Shown here: piece after piece, positions 29,120-40,460 of the stretch
Layout of the letters: every line of letters begins with the position of its first letter
Position numbering within the stretch: the first letter of the stretch is position 1
Assembly (NCBI GenBank): GCA_965644315.1
Contig: CBFFRQ010000069.1
Span: 372,001-436,000 of the forward strand
Source of the DNA: Caecitellus pseudoparvulus
Taxonomy: Eukaryota > Bigyra: Bicosoecida
Direction of reading: 5' to 3'
DNA length: 64,000 bases
The notes under the pieces: generated by a model
The model's database searches: none
Told to the model about the DNA's origin: nothing
What the model saw: the letters and a program-made list of their open reading frames with translations, nothing else
Program-made: the position numbers and the translations under genes

Positions 29120-29456
29120 GCTGGCTGGACTGCGAAGCGTCGGAAGCAGCGTTTCTTGCTGTCCAGCAACGCCACGTGGCCCCCTCGGGTGCGTGGCAGC
29201 CAGGGAAAGTTCCACCCTTCCGCAGACCAGGATCAGAAAGTGGCTCAGGATTGCTAGGCTTGGCGTGCAGAACGAAAGTGTGATCTGGCTGGAAAGTGCA
29301 GCCGGGGCGCTACCACGAAGGCGCCGCCTCTGCACGGAACAAGTGTATTGGTCAAAGGTCACGTTGTCTGGCAACCGCGAGAGTTGGGCAAAGACTTGGG
29401 TATGGGCACACACAATGAGAGGCTGGAGCGCAGTCTGGCTGGCACGGCCCCCTACT
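29120..29456. other. Intergenic region upstream of the coiled-coil gene
   Basis: About 340 bp between two same-strand genes. A 276-residue open frame passes through it but shows no similarity outside the coiled-coil exon. Nothing else is recognised. Confidence 0.35.
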
Positions 29457-32189
29457 TCACAAAACGACGCTGGCAAAAACGCCCCCTGGCGCTGTGGAGA
29501 GAGTGCTGGCTGGCAGTGGCGTGGGGGCAGCAGACTTCTCTGTTGGCGGGAAGAAAGACTGCCCGCCGTGAGGCGTGCGGGGCGAGCGGGGAGGCGGCAC
29601 AGTGGCCACCGAGCCGTCCCGCTTGCGCATGATGACCCTGTCCAGGTGCAGGAAACCCTCGGCGTCACGGTTGATGCGCAGTGCAAGGCCGGAGCGCTGT
29701 CGATCGTGAGCTTGCTCCACACACTGCACCAGCTCTACAGGCATGGGCAAGGGATCCCCGGCACCGCCTCTGCTGCGCTTGCGCGAGCTGGGGGTGTCGG
29801 CGTCGCTGTCACAGCCCTGCTCGATGGAGCCCACAGAGCGGAAGGAGCCGAGGGAATGCAGGGAACGGGTGGAGGTCACTGCCAAGGAGCCACCCCACGG
29901 GTTGCCGCCACCGCCTGCAACGTGGCCTGACGCGTTGCGTGGCAGCATGTTGGGGTGCAGGCGCGCGTGCATGGTTGTTGCAGTTGCACCTGCGCCTGGC
30001 CCCAGCCCTGGGTTTGCGAAGCCGGCAGCTGCTGTCGGAAGGGCGCCGCCCGGTGGCTGGGCAGCAGGAGACCTTGTCGTGTATGATGGGCTGTGGGGCC
30101 CAGCACGAGGGCCCATGGCAATGCCTCCTGCCGCGCCAGCGGGGCCAGTCTTGCTGCCGTGTGGCGGGGAGGGTGCTGGCCAGCCAGCCCCAAATGCCGA
30201 GCTGCCCGAACCGGTGCGATACAGGCCGGTTTTCTGGCTCCTCAGGTGGGCTGGGGAGCCTGACGCATCCATGTACCCCATGCCTTCACGGGGGGTGTCC
30301 TGCGTCCCGAAGGAGGAAGCAGCGCTGCGGGAGGAGTAGGAGCCGTACGAAGCCGGGCCGCCGGGAGGAGTGCCGCCTGTTGGAATGCGTGTTGAGCCGA
30401 GGGGCGCCTGCACGCCAGGGTTTCCTACGGACGATCCCACACTCAAGCTGTGCGGTCGGGATTCCTTGAATGCAGGGGACTTGTCATGAGATGTAGGGTG
30501 CATGGGCGTGCCGAGAACGGCCGTGAACGGCGGCGCAACGCCTCCCGGCGGAACTCGCCTGCACTGTGGCGGGTGGCACTGAGTGTGCTGCGGCGGCAGT
30601 GCATGCCCGCCGCCTGCCCACTGCTGCTGACCATACGCGCCCACATGAAATGCACCCATTGCACCAGGCTGGCCGTGGCCTGCCCTGTAGTGCTGCTGCC
30701 GTTGCTGCAGCGCTGGCGGTTGTTGTGGCGGCGGTCCGTGCTGCTGCAGTGGTAAGGCGGGCACCTTCTCCACACGGGGAGATGTGACGGAGGAGCCCGG
30801 CCCAACTTGAGGAAGGCGCAGGGTCGAGGCTGGCGGCAGTCCACTCCGTGAGAGTGGTTGTGATCCGTACAGGGGTGCGATTGCAGCGCCTGTCGACCGT
30901 GGGGGCGCTGTCGGCCCGACGGCGGCGGCAGCTGCGAGGAGGTCTGGCTTGCGTTGCGCCTGCTTCTTGGCGGCGGCGGAGCTTTTCGCCTTGGCGCCGG
31001 TTTTGGGCTTGATGTTCGCCAGGACAGCGACAGTGGCTCCAGGCTGGAAAAACATGGTGTCAGCGTCACCCGTGAACACCACAATGAAGGGATCAAAGCG
31101 GCCCTGTGCACGGGCGGAATGAGAGCGGCGGGGTGCATCCGACGTTGCACAGCGGCGGCTTCGCTGCTCACGCACGGGTGCACGGGTCCAATTTTCGTAG
31201 TGGAAGACGGGGGAGGGGGGGTCTTTCGAACGCTTCCAGGTCTTGGAGGTCAGAGACACGACGTTCAAGCCGAAAGTGTGCCCCATGACAAACCTGTGAT
31301 ACCGGGAGTGGGTGGGCGTGCAATGCCGCAGGCACACCATCCGCCCTGGAGGCGCCACTCGGGCAGCAGTGGCGCCCAGTCGACCCCAACTGCGGAACGA
31401 AGGGCTATATGGACCCTTTCCACCCATGCCGGCGCGGGGCGGCCCACGTGGAGCTCTGGGGAGCAGCGTCCGGGCCAGGTTCCGGCAAGCACCATGTGCT
31501 TGCCAGTCCCACCTGGCGGAATCCTGCGCTGGCCGAGAACTCACCCGTGGCGGCTTGCCTGGCTTCGAAACTTGTCCGCCAGCATGAGCAGGTCCTCTTC
31601 TGTCAATACGCCGCCAGTCTCCCTGCACAGAGCGCGAGGTGGCCGTGGGAGCGGGCTCGGCAAGCCGACCGTGGACGGCACCACCGTGGCACTCGAGGCA
31701 ACTCGGCTGGCGCAGCTGCCGGGGGGAAAGACGCACTCATCACGGGCTTCGCGTTCTGCCCTACTTTTCTGACCCCAGAGGCGCTCTGACTCCACCTTGG
31801 CCATGCTTTGCAGGAAGGCGAGGCGGTCAAAAATTCGCAGGGCTGCGAAGGCCGGCAGGGTTCCAGCGCCAGGGGGAGGCTCGGCATGGGTCAACTGTGC
31901 GCTGGCGTTGGGCCGGATGCACGCCTGCAGTTGAGGCAGAGTCAGCCACTGCACGGCAGACCCTTCGCTGTCAATGGTCAGGTACTGCAGCGCCTGAGCA
32001 AGCGGAGGCGGAAGATGTTGCAACGATGCCGCCCAAGGCGCAGGCAGTGCAGCAGGCGGGCTGCCTCGGCAAAGCCGGGGATCGCGACCTTGCACGAGCA
32101 CCCCGCACCTGGTACATTTCGAAGGGGAACTTGTTCCTGGGCAACTTGATCCTGGACAGGTCCAGGGGCATGGCCGGGACGGAAGTCAT
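29457..32189 (-). CDS. Unrecognised protein with conserved-looking N-terminus and low-complexity tail
   Basis: Four exons, 32189-32109, 31993-31545, 31293-31176 and 31103-29457 (764 aa), all phase-consistent; introns are 115, 251 and 72 nt, with donors GTGCGG, GTGAGT and GTGCGT. The N-terminal 250 residues look globular (PLDLSRIKLPRNKFPFEMYQ, LTEEDLLMLADKFRSQASRHG, VMGHTFGLNVVSLTSKTWK, RFDPFIVVFTGDADTMFFQPG). The rest is Gly/Ser/Pro/His-rich, with a bipartite basic stretch (SSRKRSRGGAG) and a short ordered C-terminal part (VELVQCVEQAHDRQRS). I cannot name a family; a nuclear regulatory protein would fit the composition. The middle intron is the longest in the window, and a missed exon there is possible. 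Confidence 0.6.
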
Positions 32190-32647
32190 GGTGGGCCAGT
32201 GCGGGAAGGCGGCGACGCCGGACAGTTGGCCAGCTCACGCTCTTGTGGCGATACCTGCCGCTGCAAACACCGCTTCACAGCGAGGGGAAGGCGCGTGGCG
32301 GGCTGAGCAAGCGAGGGAGCCGGCAATGGTGTCTCCTCGTGCAGCAGTGCTTTGAGTAATGGCGCACCTCGGCGAGTGCGCATCTCGCTGCAGCGGTGAT
32401 TCAACTGCCTCCCCTTCCGAAGCTGAGATGGAAGGGGGGGGTAGCGCACTCAGGAGGGGGGGTGCAGGTCATCGAGGCAGCCGCCGGCTCCCAATACACA
32501 CACAAGACCGCAAACAAGGCAAGGCTACGTCATGTGCAGCACGCTTGGAGCTTGCTCTAGACGACCACGCCTGCAGCTGAAGCTCCCTTCGCTGCCAGAG
32601 CCACACTGCGACGAGGCAGCAGCGCGACCGTCCCCAAGCTCAGCACC
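32190..32647. promoter_or_regulatory. Divergent intergenic region between the unrecognised gene and the USP
   Basis: About 460 bp between outward-facing start codons, so it should carry both promoters. No TATA box or repeated motif is recognised. Confidence 0.4.
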
Positions 32648-35600
32648 ATGGCCACTCCGAGCCAGCAACAGCAGGCAGCATTCCTGAAGGAGCATGAGGA
32701 CCCCACTGTTCGGGACAAGGAGGTGTGGTACCCCCTGGACGCCAACTGGTGGGAGTCGCTGCTGCTGTGGACCAATGCAGGCGGCGCCCCAGAGGAGAGC
32801 AAGGGCGAGGATGCGCCAGCACCTCCCGGCCCCATTGCCAACTCGGCCATCCAGAACGAAGACTTCCCCTTGGCTTTGAAGAGGGGCATTGTGAGTGCTC
32901 TGCCTCTGTGCGGGGCGCCCCGCGCGGTGCCTGCTCACGATGGCGTGGTGGCTGCGTTTCACAGGAGGAGGGAAAGGACTTCGTGTGGGTGAAGGAGCCA
33001 GTGTGGAAGAAGCTGGTTGAGTGGTACGGTGGGGGCCCTGAATTCCCCCGCTCCTCGGGGTTCCTGGAAGGCGCCTTCGATGCCTCCATCGACATGTACC
33101 CTCAGCCTTGCCGAGTGCGTGCCGGGTGGCGCTTTTGGCGTGTCAGCACCAGCCCGCCTTTCGGCAGCCCCTCCACCCTGCCCTGACGCGCTCCCCGCTC
33201 GCAGGCATTCAAGGCTGATGCAGATGGTGCTCCCGCGGGCCGCCCCGTCGATTTCCTGGTCAAGCGCACCTCCACATTTGCAGCTGTGCGTTTGCGTTCT
33301 GTGCTGCGAAACTCCCGCCCGCACCAGCGTCACGTTGCCGCTGCCCTCGCTGCCCAGCTCGCGAACTTGATCAAAACCAAGCTGGGCAGTGTCTCGGCGA
33401 CCACAAAGTGCAGGTTTTGGGTGCGAGAGACGCCTGAGGATGAGTGGCAGGTGCTGCCCCACACAGGGGAGGAATCCCTGGAGCGCCTGGAGGCTGTGGC
33501 CAAGGACCACCCAGTGACTGAGTTGCTGCTGGAGGAAGCCAACTCACGCGGCGAATTCCCGCGCAAGGTGGAGGATGCTGCTGCAGAGGCGACAGATGCG
33601 GCAGCTTCTGCTGCCGACTCTCCAGAGTGGCGGGCAAGCTTCAAGGTCGGCATGTGGCTGGATGCCCAGGACACGTCAGGCACTTGGCTCGCCGCGAAAA
33701 TCGAGCAGGTCGTGCAGGAGGGCGACGACGAGGCGCTGACGGGCCCTGGGGCGGCCTTGAAGGGCACCCCTGGCGCCAAGATCGAGGTGCGCTTTGATGG
33801 GTGGAGCGCTAAGTACAACGAGTGGTTTGCCGTAACTTCCGCCAAGCTGCTGCCCCTGCACACTCACAGCAAGGAGTGGCGCAGCACCCTGCGCCCGCTC
33901 TCTGAGCTGGAGCTGATGCTGCCTTCCACCACCAAGGAGCTGCGGTGGTACTTGGTGAAGATCCGCACCATCGACCGCAGCACCGACCCAGCCACATTGA
34001 CGGTGGAGGCAGGGCTGGATGACACCAAGCAGGTCCTCCCTCAACCAGTGCAGGTGTCCGTGGACTCCATGGACATCGCAGCTGCGTACACCCACTTGTC
34101 AAAGCCTGCCCCGAAGCCAACCGTGAACATGTACGGCATGGTGAACTACCGACGCCGCGGCATGGGCATGGGCATGGGGAGCTTCGCGCGACACCGTGCA
34201 GGGCGCCCCCACGAGCCAGGCACAGTGGGCCTGGACAACCTGGGCAACACCTGCTTCATGAACTCCATGCTGCAGTGCTTGAACGCGTGCGAGCCCCTGA
34301 CACAGCACTTCCTGGACGGCAAGTGGGAGGCGGAAGTGAACCCTGACAACGTCCTGGGGCAGGGCGGCCGCATCGCCTCTGCGTACGCGGCGCTGCTGGA
34401 GGCCATGTGGTCAGGGAAGTACTCCGTGTGCTCCCCCTCCGTCGTGAAGAGCGAGGTGGGGCGGGCCTCCCCTCAGTTCCAGGGCTTCCAGCAGCACGAC
34501 AGCCAGGAGCTCATGTCCTTCCTGCTGGACGGCATCCACGAGGACTTGAACCGCATCTTGAAGAAGCCGTACGTGGAGGACGTGTCCAGCCTGGGACGCC
34601 CTGACCCCGTCGTGGCCCTGGAGGCCTGGCGCCGGTACAAGATGCGCAACGACTCCGTCGTCGTGGACACCTTCACGGGGCAGTTCCGCTCCCACCTCAC
34701 CTGCAACATGTGCGGGAACCAAAGCATCACGTTTGACCCCTTCACCTCCGTCTCTGTGCCGGTGTCTGAGTTCGAAAGCAAGAAGACCCTCGTCTTCACC
34801 TTCACCCCTGCCGACCCCGCCCTGCACTGTGTGCGCTACCGCTCCTTCGTGCCAAAGCACGGCGTTCTGGGAGACATCGTCGAGTGGCTCACCACGCAGG
34901 GCGTGTACCCCCTGCCCCAGGATATTGAGGCGGGGCACTTCCCTGCCCTGCAGCCACCCAAGGAGGAGGGGGAGGAGGATGCGGCTGCAGCCGAAGGCGA
35001 CGAAGGCGACGAAGGCAAGGCTCCCTCTGAGGAAGCGCCTGCCGCCGCAGCGGCAGGTGGTGGTGCCGAGGCAGCCGAGGAGGCCCCCGCTGCTCCGACG
35101 GTGGAGCTGCCACCTGCAGAGATGATTTGTGTCAAGGTGGACTTCCGCTCCCACTGCATTGCTTCCTTCTGCGACTTCCAGGATAGCATTGGGGACATCC
35201 GCGGCAACGACTGGATGTACGTGCACCACGTGCCCAAGCCAGACCACCCTGATGTGGCCAAGATGGAGGCCCAGTGGGCTGCCAAGATGGAGCGCGCCCA
35301 GGAGGCCCGCGCCCTGCAACGCTCCGACCGCCCCATCCCCAAGGAGGCAGGGGAGACGGACGCTGACATCGAGGAGCTGCTGGCGTTCCACTACATCGAG
35401 AACCGCCCCTACGTCATTGAGCTGCGCATGCGCCAGAAGAACGTCCGTGGCTACGGTGCCGGCGTCGTCGGGTACGGCCTGCCGGAGCTGGTGTCCTTGC
35501 CGGCCTTGACTGGCTCCCTGGATGTGGGCGTGCACCCCACCGGGCGCAAGCTGCACGAGGCAGTGTGGGCCCGCATGACGAAGTACCTGAAGAAGGAGTC

Positions 35601-36432
35601 ACTGGACAGCTTCTCCCTGGAGGAGCTGCCCTACAAGCTCAGCCTGGCCCCAGTTCCCAACCCCCGGATGCCAGGAACCCTCGGCGCTGCAGAGGAGGTG
35701 CCCTGCACGGATGATGTCGTGGAGCTGGACCGCTACACGCAGGTGCTGGTGGTGGACTGGGCAGAGGAGGCGAGCAGCCACCGGACAGACACCGGCTCTG
35801 GCGACATGGCGCGCCAGGACGACGCCAGCTACGGCGACCGCGTGGACAAGGACGACCACACCAGTGTCACGCAGTGCCTGGACCGCTTCGTGTCCCGTGA
35901 GCAGTTGGGCTCCAATGACATGTGGTTTTGCCCCAAGTGCAAGCAGCACGTGCAAGCGTACAAGGAGATGTCCCTGTACTCCGTGCCAGATGTCCTCGTT
36001 GTGCACTTGAAGCGCTTCCACGTCACCAACTACGGCCGGCAGATGACGTCCTTCCTGTCCCGCTCCAAGCTGGACAACTTTGTGGAGTACCCGCTGGAGG
36101 GGCTGGACATCTCCAAGTACGTCTCCGGGCCCCAGCCTGGCCCCCACATTTACGACTGCTTCGCCGTCTCCGACCACATGGGCGGCATGGGCGGTGGCCA
36201 CTACGTCGCCTCTGCCAAGAACTTCAGGTCCGGCAAGTGGTACTCCTGCAACGACACCAGCACGTCCCCCATCTCGGAGCAGGGCATCGTGTCCCGTCGC
36301 AACTACGTCCTGTTCTTCCGCCGCCGCACGCCCGCCCTCATGGCCACCGCGGAACACCTGCACGCCGCTGCTGCAGCGGTCAGCGAGGAGCACGTGGAGC
36401 CCATCCCCAGCGCGGGGGTTGCTGCTGAGTGA
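32648..36432 (+). CDS. Ubiquitin-specific protease with DUSP and Tudor-knot-like domains (USP4/11/15-like)
   Basis: A cysteine protease that removes ubiquitin. Four exons, 32648-32890, 32965-33114, 33205-33285 and 33358-36432 (1182 aa); introns are 74, 90 and 72 nt, the last a stop-free multiple of three. The N-terminal DUSP domain (VWYPLDANWWESLLLW, PVWKKLVEWYGGGPEF, PVDFLVKRTSTFAA) precedes a chromo-barrel/Tudor-knot-like domain (KVGMWLDAQDTSGTWLAAKI, KIEVRFDGWSAKYNEWF). The catalytic domain has the Cys box GLDNLGNTCFMNSMLQCLN and the His box DHMGGMGGGHYVASAKN with YSCND. An acidic, Ala-rich insertion and zinc-type CxxC pairs (CNMCG, CPKC) lie between. The catalytic residues are intact. Confidence 0.92.
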
Positions 36433-36440
36433 GACTGTGT

Positions 36441-36450
36441 CAATGCATTG
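36441..36450. terminator. Palindromic 3'-end element CAATGCATTG after the USP
   Basis: The same decamer as at 16491 and 55138. It is 8 nt past the USP stop and about 90 nt past the stop of the convergent gene. Confidence 0.5.
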
Positions 36451-36540
36451 CTGACAAGCACACGACGCCGCTGGACACACTGGAGGCGTTTGGACAATGT
36501 ACACGGGAGAGAAAGCACAGGGTTGCATGGGCAGCACCCA

Positions 36541-38731
36541 TCATTCGGGGAGCACCTGGGGCACCATGCCCAGGCTGGCTCGGCGACTGCTGGCGGACAT
36601 GAAGGACGAGGCACGGCTGCCGCCGTCCAGCGCCAAGCCGGACAGCGCAGTGGCTGTGGAGGCTGTCGAGTCTGACGGTGCCATGGCCTTGCCGCGCATG
36701 AAGAGGGGGATGCCGCCGGGAGAAGGCGGGGGGATGGCGGCGCTGGACGCGCCCCAGCCCGGCGCAGGCGTGGAATGGTGAGGGGTGGTCTCCGCACCCT
36801 GCAGCTCGGTGCTGGCGGTGGGCAGGGGCCCCCACACGGACGCACCGCTGCTCGCCAGCCCGGGGAACAGCAAGCCGACACCTAGGTCTCCCCCTTCACT
36901 CCACGTCGGGAGCCCAGGGGGCGCAGACAGGCCGCTGTCTCGCCGCCGGCGACCTGGCGTCGGCTCCGTGCGGGCGGACGCGGAGGACATGTCGGTGGCA
37001 GTGCTGTCCCAGCGGTCAGCCCCTGAGATGAGGCCCATGGCGCCAGCGGGGGGGGGCGGCGGCAACGGCCCGCCGCCCACCGTCGTGGAGAGGGTGCTGG
37101 ACACCGGATGCCCACCACCCACGTGCAGGGACGCACTGCCCTGCACGAGGCCGGTGTACGGCGGCGTGCTGAAGCTCTCTGCGAGGCCAGACGCGCTGGC
37201 ATGAGACTCTGGTGCTGGGGTAGAGTTGGATCGGGGCTGGTGCACCAGGGAGAGGGTGTCAGGCGGTGACTCGACGCGGTGGAAGGACGCAGCGCTGCCG
37301 ACTGTGGCGGCGTCCTCGGCGGGCTTCGCGCTAGCTGGGCCAGCCGTTGCCGCCGCGGTGTCCGCTGCAGAGCCTGGGGCAGATGCCGCAACGGGCACTA
37401 GAGACCCTGCCACAGCTGACCCTGGCATGCCCTGCATGGGGCGCAGCAGTGTGGCAGGGGGCGCAGCTGGCACTGGCGGCCCCGTCAACCACGTGCAGCC
37501 TGTCTTGCCCATGAGACGCGCAGACGCACAAGCGACGTGCAGTGGTTGCAGAGCCACAATGGCGTGCATGACACCCCCCTTCATGCTGCCGTGGGTGCCC
37601 ATGGCGCACACTACGGCAGCGCACATGACCGCAGACGTCGGCTGCTTGGGAAGGGACAGGCGCTCTGACAGCGTGGGTGTCATGGAAACAGGGGCCACCC
37701 AGTGGTACCCGTGCAATGGACTCCACGCAGCCAATGCATCTCGATAGTTGTACCGCAAGGCTGCCATGGATTCCTCAACAGCTGCGAAAGGCGTGGGCGG
37801 GAGGGGGCGAGTGCGCATGCGACAAAGGCGTGGTGGTTGCCGGCACGCGAAACGCACCTTGCTGCACGACCAGGGCAAGTCGTGGGGCGGGGAGGGACCG
37901 GAGAATCATGGGCAAAGCAGCCATGTTCCCTGGATCTGTGGCTGAGAGGGAGTAGTGCAGGGACAAGCGCGGGTCCAGGGCAAGGGAGCCAGGTGGCGCA
38001 TCCGCCAGGAAGGAAACTGAAGGCGGCTGGTACTCCAGCGGCAGAGCCTCCAGGCGGTCCTTCACATTCGTGCGGGAGTGCTCCAGCCCCGAGTTCAGAG
38101 GCGGGGAGGCTTTGTCAGACAGGGACTCGCTACTGAGTGCCCAGCACATCAACCAAGACTGCCCAGCGCTGCCCCAGCTGCCAGATGGTGGCGGCACCAG
38201 CAAAGCGTACAGCGGCAAGCCAGCCGCGTCCAGCAAGCCCGTCGAGAAGAGCAGCGCCCGCGAACGGGCGGTGACAGTGACTTTCCCTACGTCTGTCTGG
38301 ATGACGACTGCGTTGCCAGACACGGGGGCGAACGCGACGTTGGCGAAGGCGACGCCAGAAGAGAGGGCTGAGCCACTCTTCGCAGCAGGCGTGCCTTCGC
38401 TGCCTTCCTTCACCGTGATGGTGGACATCTGCGTCTTGCTGAAGATGCGCCCATGGAAGGAGTACACACACCGCTGAGACAGCGCCCTGGCAAACACCCT
38501 AGACAGGTACTCTGCCAGCACAGCTGGCTTGCCGCCGCTCCACGGCTCATCCCCCGCCGTGCCGGAAACAGCAGCCAGATGGGCCAGAGTTGTGGGAGAC
38601 AGCGCAGCAATGCTGGCAAGGCCGCCGTGCTCCACGCTGCGCTTCACGTCGTCTGTGGGGCACCATGGGATCCAAATCCCAGTCAGCTGCGGTGCCACGG
38701 CGGCGCCGCGACTCGCGCCCTTGCTGGCCAT
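36541..38731 (-). CDS. Unrecognised protein, globular N-terminus and Ser/Pro/Gly-rich C-terminus
   Basis: Two exons, 38731-37858 and 37781-36541 (704 aa), with a 76-nt intron (GTGCGT...TTCGCAG) that joins LALVVQQ to AVEESMAALRYNYRDALAAW. The first 400 residues look folded (LTGIWIPWCPTDDVKRSVEHG, RCVYSFHGRIFSKTQMSTIT, ARSRALLFSTGLLDAAGLPL, SPLHGYHWVAPVSMTPTLS). The remainder is low-complexity, with several short Ser/Thr-Pro motifs. I recognise no family. The arrangement recalls large transcription-coactivator subunits, but no signature supports that. It ends 109 bp from the convergent USP. Confidence 0.6.
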
Positions 38732-39147
38732 TGCTGCCTGGCCAAGCCAAGTGCACTGCACGAGACTGAGCCAACACGTGCTTGCACTTCTTACTGCAAT
38801 ACGTGTGCCAACATGGCCACGTGACCACAAGGTGGCCGCTCAAGTAAGTTTTATAGTTTGTACATGGGGCGCATGTGTGCTGGCTTTCCTTGTGCGGGTG
38901 AGAGGGCCTGTGCGTTCCTTGCACACCGCTGGCAGCGGCTTTGAGCGTCCCTCGCGAGGTTTCCCACGGAGTGCGCTGGTGCGCGCCCGCCCTGTCCACC
39001 AGCTGCCTGCGCTAATCTGCTCAGGACTACCCCATGCATTGCCGCTGCAGCAGGGTCTGCTCTCGAAGTGCCCTGCATCCCGAGTAACTGCCAGGTGTGA
39101 CCCGCTGATGCACCAGGGCAACCCCCCCCAGCCAGGTGCGGCCACTG
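38732..39147. other. Intergenic region or possible last exon of the mitochondrial protein gene
   Basis: The upstream gene ends at 39148 inside GAG|GTGAGG, a good donor. An acceptor at 39073 would open an in-frame exon to a TAA at 38851 (about 73 residues). Against this, the 3'-end element CATGCATTG lies at 39033-39041. The rest, 38732-38850, is divergence-free spacer before the next gene's start. Confidence 0.4.
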
Positions 39148-40333
39148 TTACCTCACCTCGTTGTAGCACTCCGCCCACAAGCACACGCCCTTGGAGAACA
39201 GCAGGTCTTCCACTGTGTCCCGGTCAAAGCCCCCCTGGCAGTCCTCGCGCTTGATCTTGCGGTCCTCTAGGGCAGAAGCCAAGTGGTCTGCCGGGGTCTT
39301 CGTGCGCCACTGCGGCAGGGGCCAGCGCTGGTGCTCCACAACACACTGCCTGGCAGGCAGCTGGAACGTGTCCCGCACGCTCTGGATGAGCTGCAGCAAC
39401 TGCTCCTCCTGCAGCACCTCAGGCAGCTCGGGGGGGTCTTGCCACTCACTCCCGCTGCCAGGGCCCTCCGCCTCGCCCACCTGCGCAGCCTGCAGTGCCC
39501 TCTGGGCGATGTCCGCCACCGTGTGGCACTGCAGGGCAGGGTGTGAGTCGGCCACGAGGTCGAAGAGCAAGTCCACGCGGTCTTGGGCAGGCCCAGCCAC
39601 CACCACTGAGAAGAGTGTGAGCAACTGCAGCACTGGCAGCGGCTGAGGGTTGTCACCTGCGTGGCTGGACACACGCACAGGTGCCTCCACTGGGGGTGCC
39701 GCTGCAGCCGCGCTGTCGTCGCCGCCTGTCTCGCCGGAGGTTTGCGGCGGAATTTGACCTGCGGCTTTTGCAGCTGCAAAGAAGGCGTCCTCGTACGCCT
39801 GCTGCATGGCCACAGCAGCGCGCTCCAGGTTATGGTGGTTCTTAATACCCCCAGGGTGTGTAGCTTGCAGGGTATCCCACACCACCCACGCGAATTGCGA
39901 AAAGGTCGCCGTGCCGCTGGGGAAGTACGCTCGGCACCTGGCCACAACCTTGCGAAACTCTGGCACGCTGCGAAGATGCTCGGGGCGCGCTGCCGTGCCC
40001 GGCTGGGCGCTTTGGCTACTTTGGCGGCACACTATCGCACCTGATCTTGTTCTCGCTCCTCAACGCCGTGATTTCAGAGGGGCACAGCACCGCCTCCGCT
40101 GCGAGCTTGTCCACCAAGGCATCGTGGGCCACATTGCCCTGCCGAGAGTGCCAGATGTACCCACCCAGAAATGTCAGGGCTGCCACCAGCAGAGCCGCTG
40201 AGCTGTAGCCGCTCTTGGTCTCTTCTGCGGCGGCAGCAGCTGCCGCCGGCGTGCCTGTGGTGGCTGAGGCCCACCTCGCCAACACTCGCACATGCCTGCC
40301 TGAGCGCTGCACAGCGTTCTGTAAAGCCCACAT
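39148..40333 (-). CDS. Mitochondrial single-pass membrane protein with degenerate EF-hand-like C-terminus
   Basis: Two exons, 40333-40041 and 39967-39148 (370 aa), with a 73-nt intron (GTGCGA...TTCGCAG). The N-terminus looks like a mitochondrial presequence (MWALQNAVQRSGRHVRVLAR), followed by an Ala-rich linker and one membrane helix (SSAALLVAALTFLGGYIW). The rest is soluble. LQLLTLFSVVVAGPAQDRVD and LLFDLVADSHPALQCHTVAD resemble an EF-hand pair of the calcineurin-B/TBC type, with loop residues that would not bind calcium well. That reading is weak. The true 3' end may be in a further exon. It is not MICU1 by sequence. Confidence 0.55.
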
Positions 40334-40460
40334 TGTGTGCACAGTTGCTGTAGAACTTCGTGGGAGGGGAACTGAGAGTGAGCTGGGTACCTGGCGAGCT
40401 TGGACCCGGGAGGTTTTTGGCGCTGAGCGTGCATTGAGGGTCTGTGTTCGACACGGTGAG

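Noticed and set aside
28892-29722. A 276-codon frame upstream of the coiled-coil gene
   Set aside because: Only the stretch from 29119 is supported; the remainder lacks similarity and has no splice logic.
33286-33357. USP starting at a GTG at 33286
   Set aside because: This is an in-frame intron; three upstream exons encode the DUSP domain.
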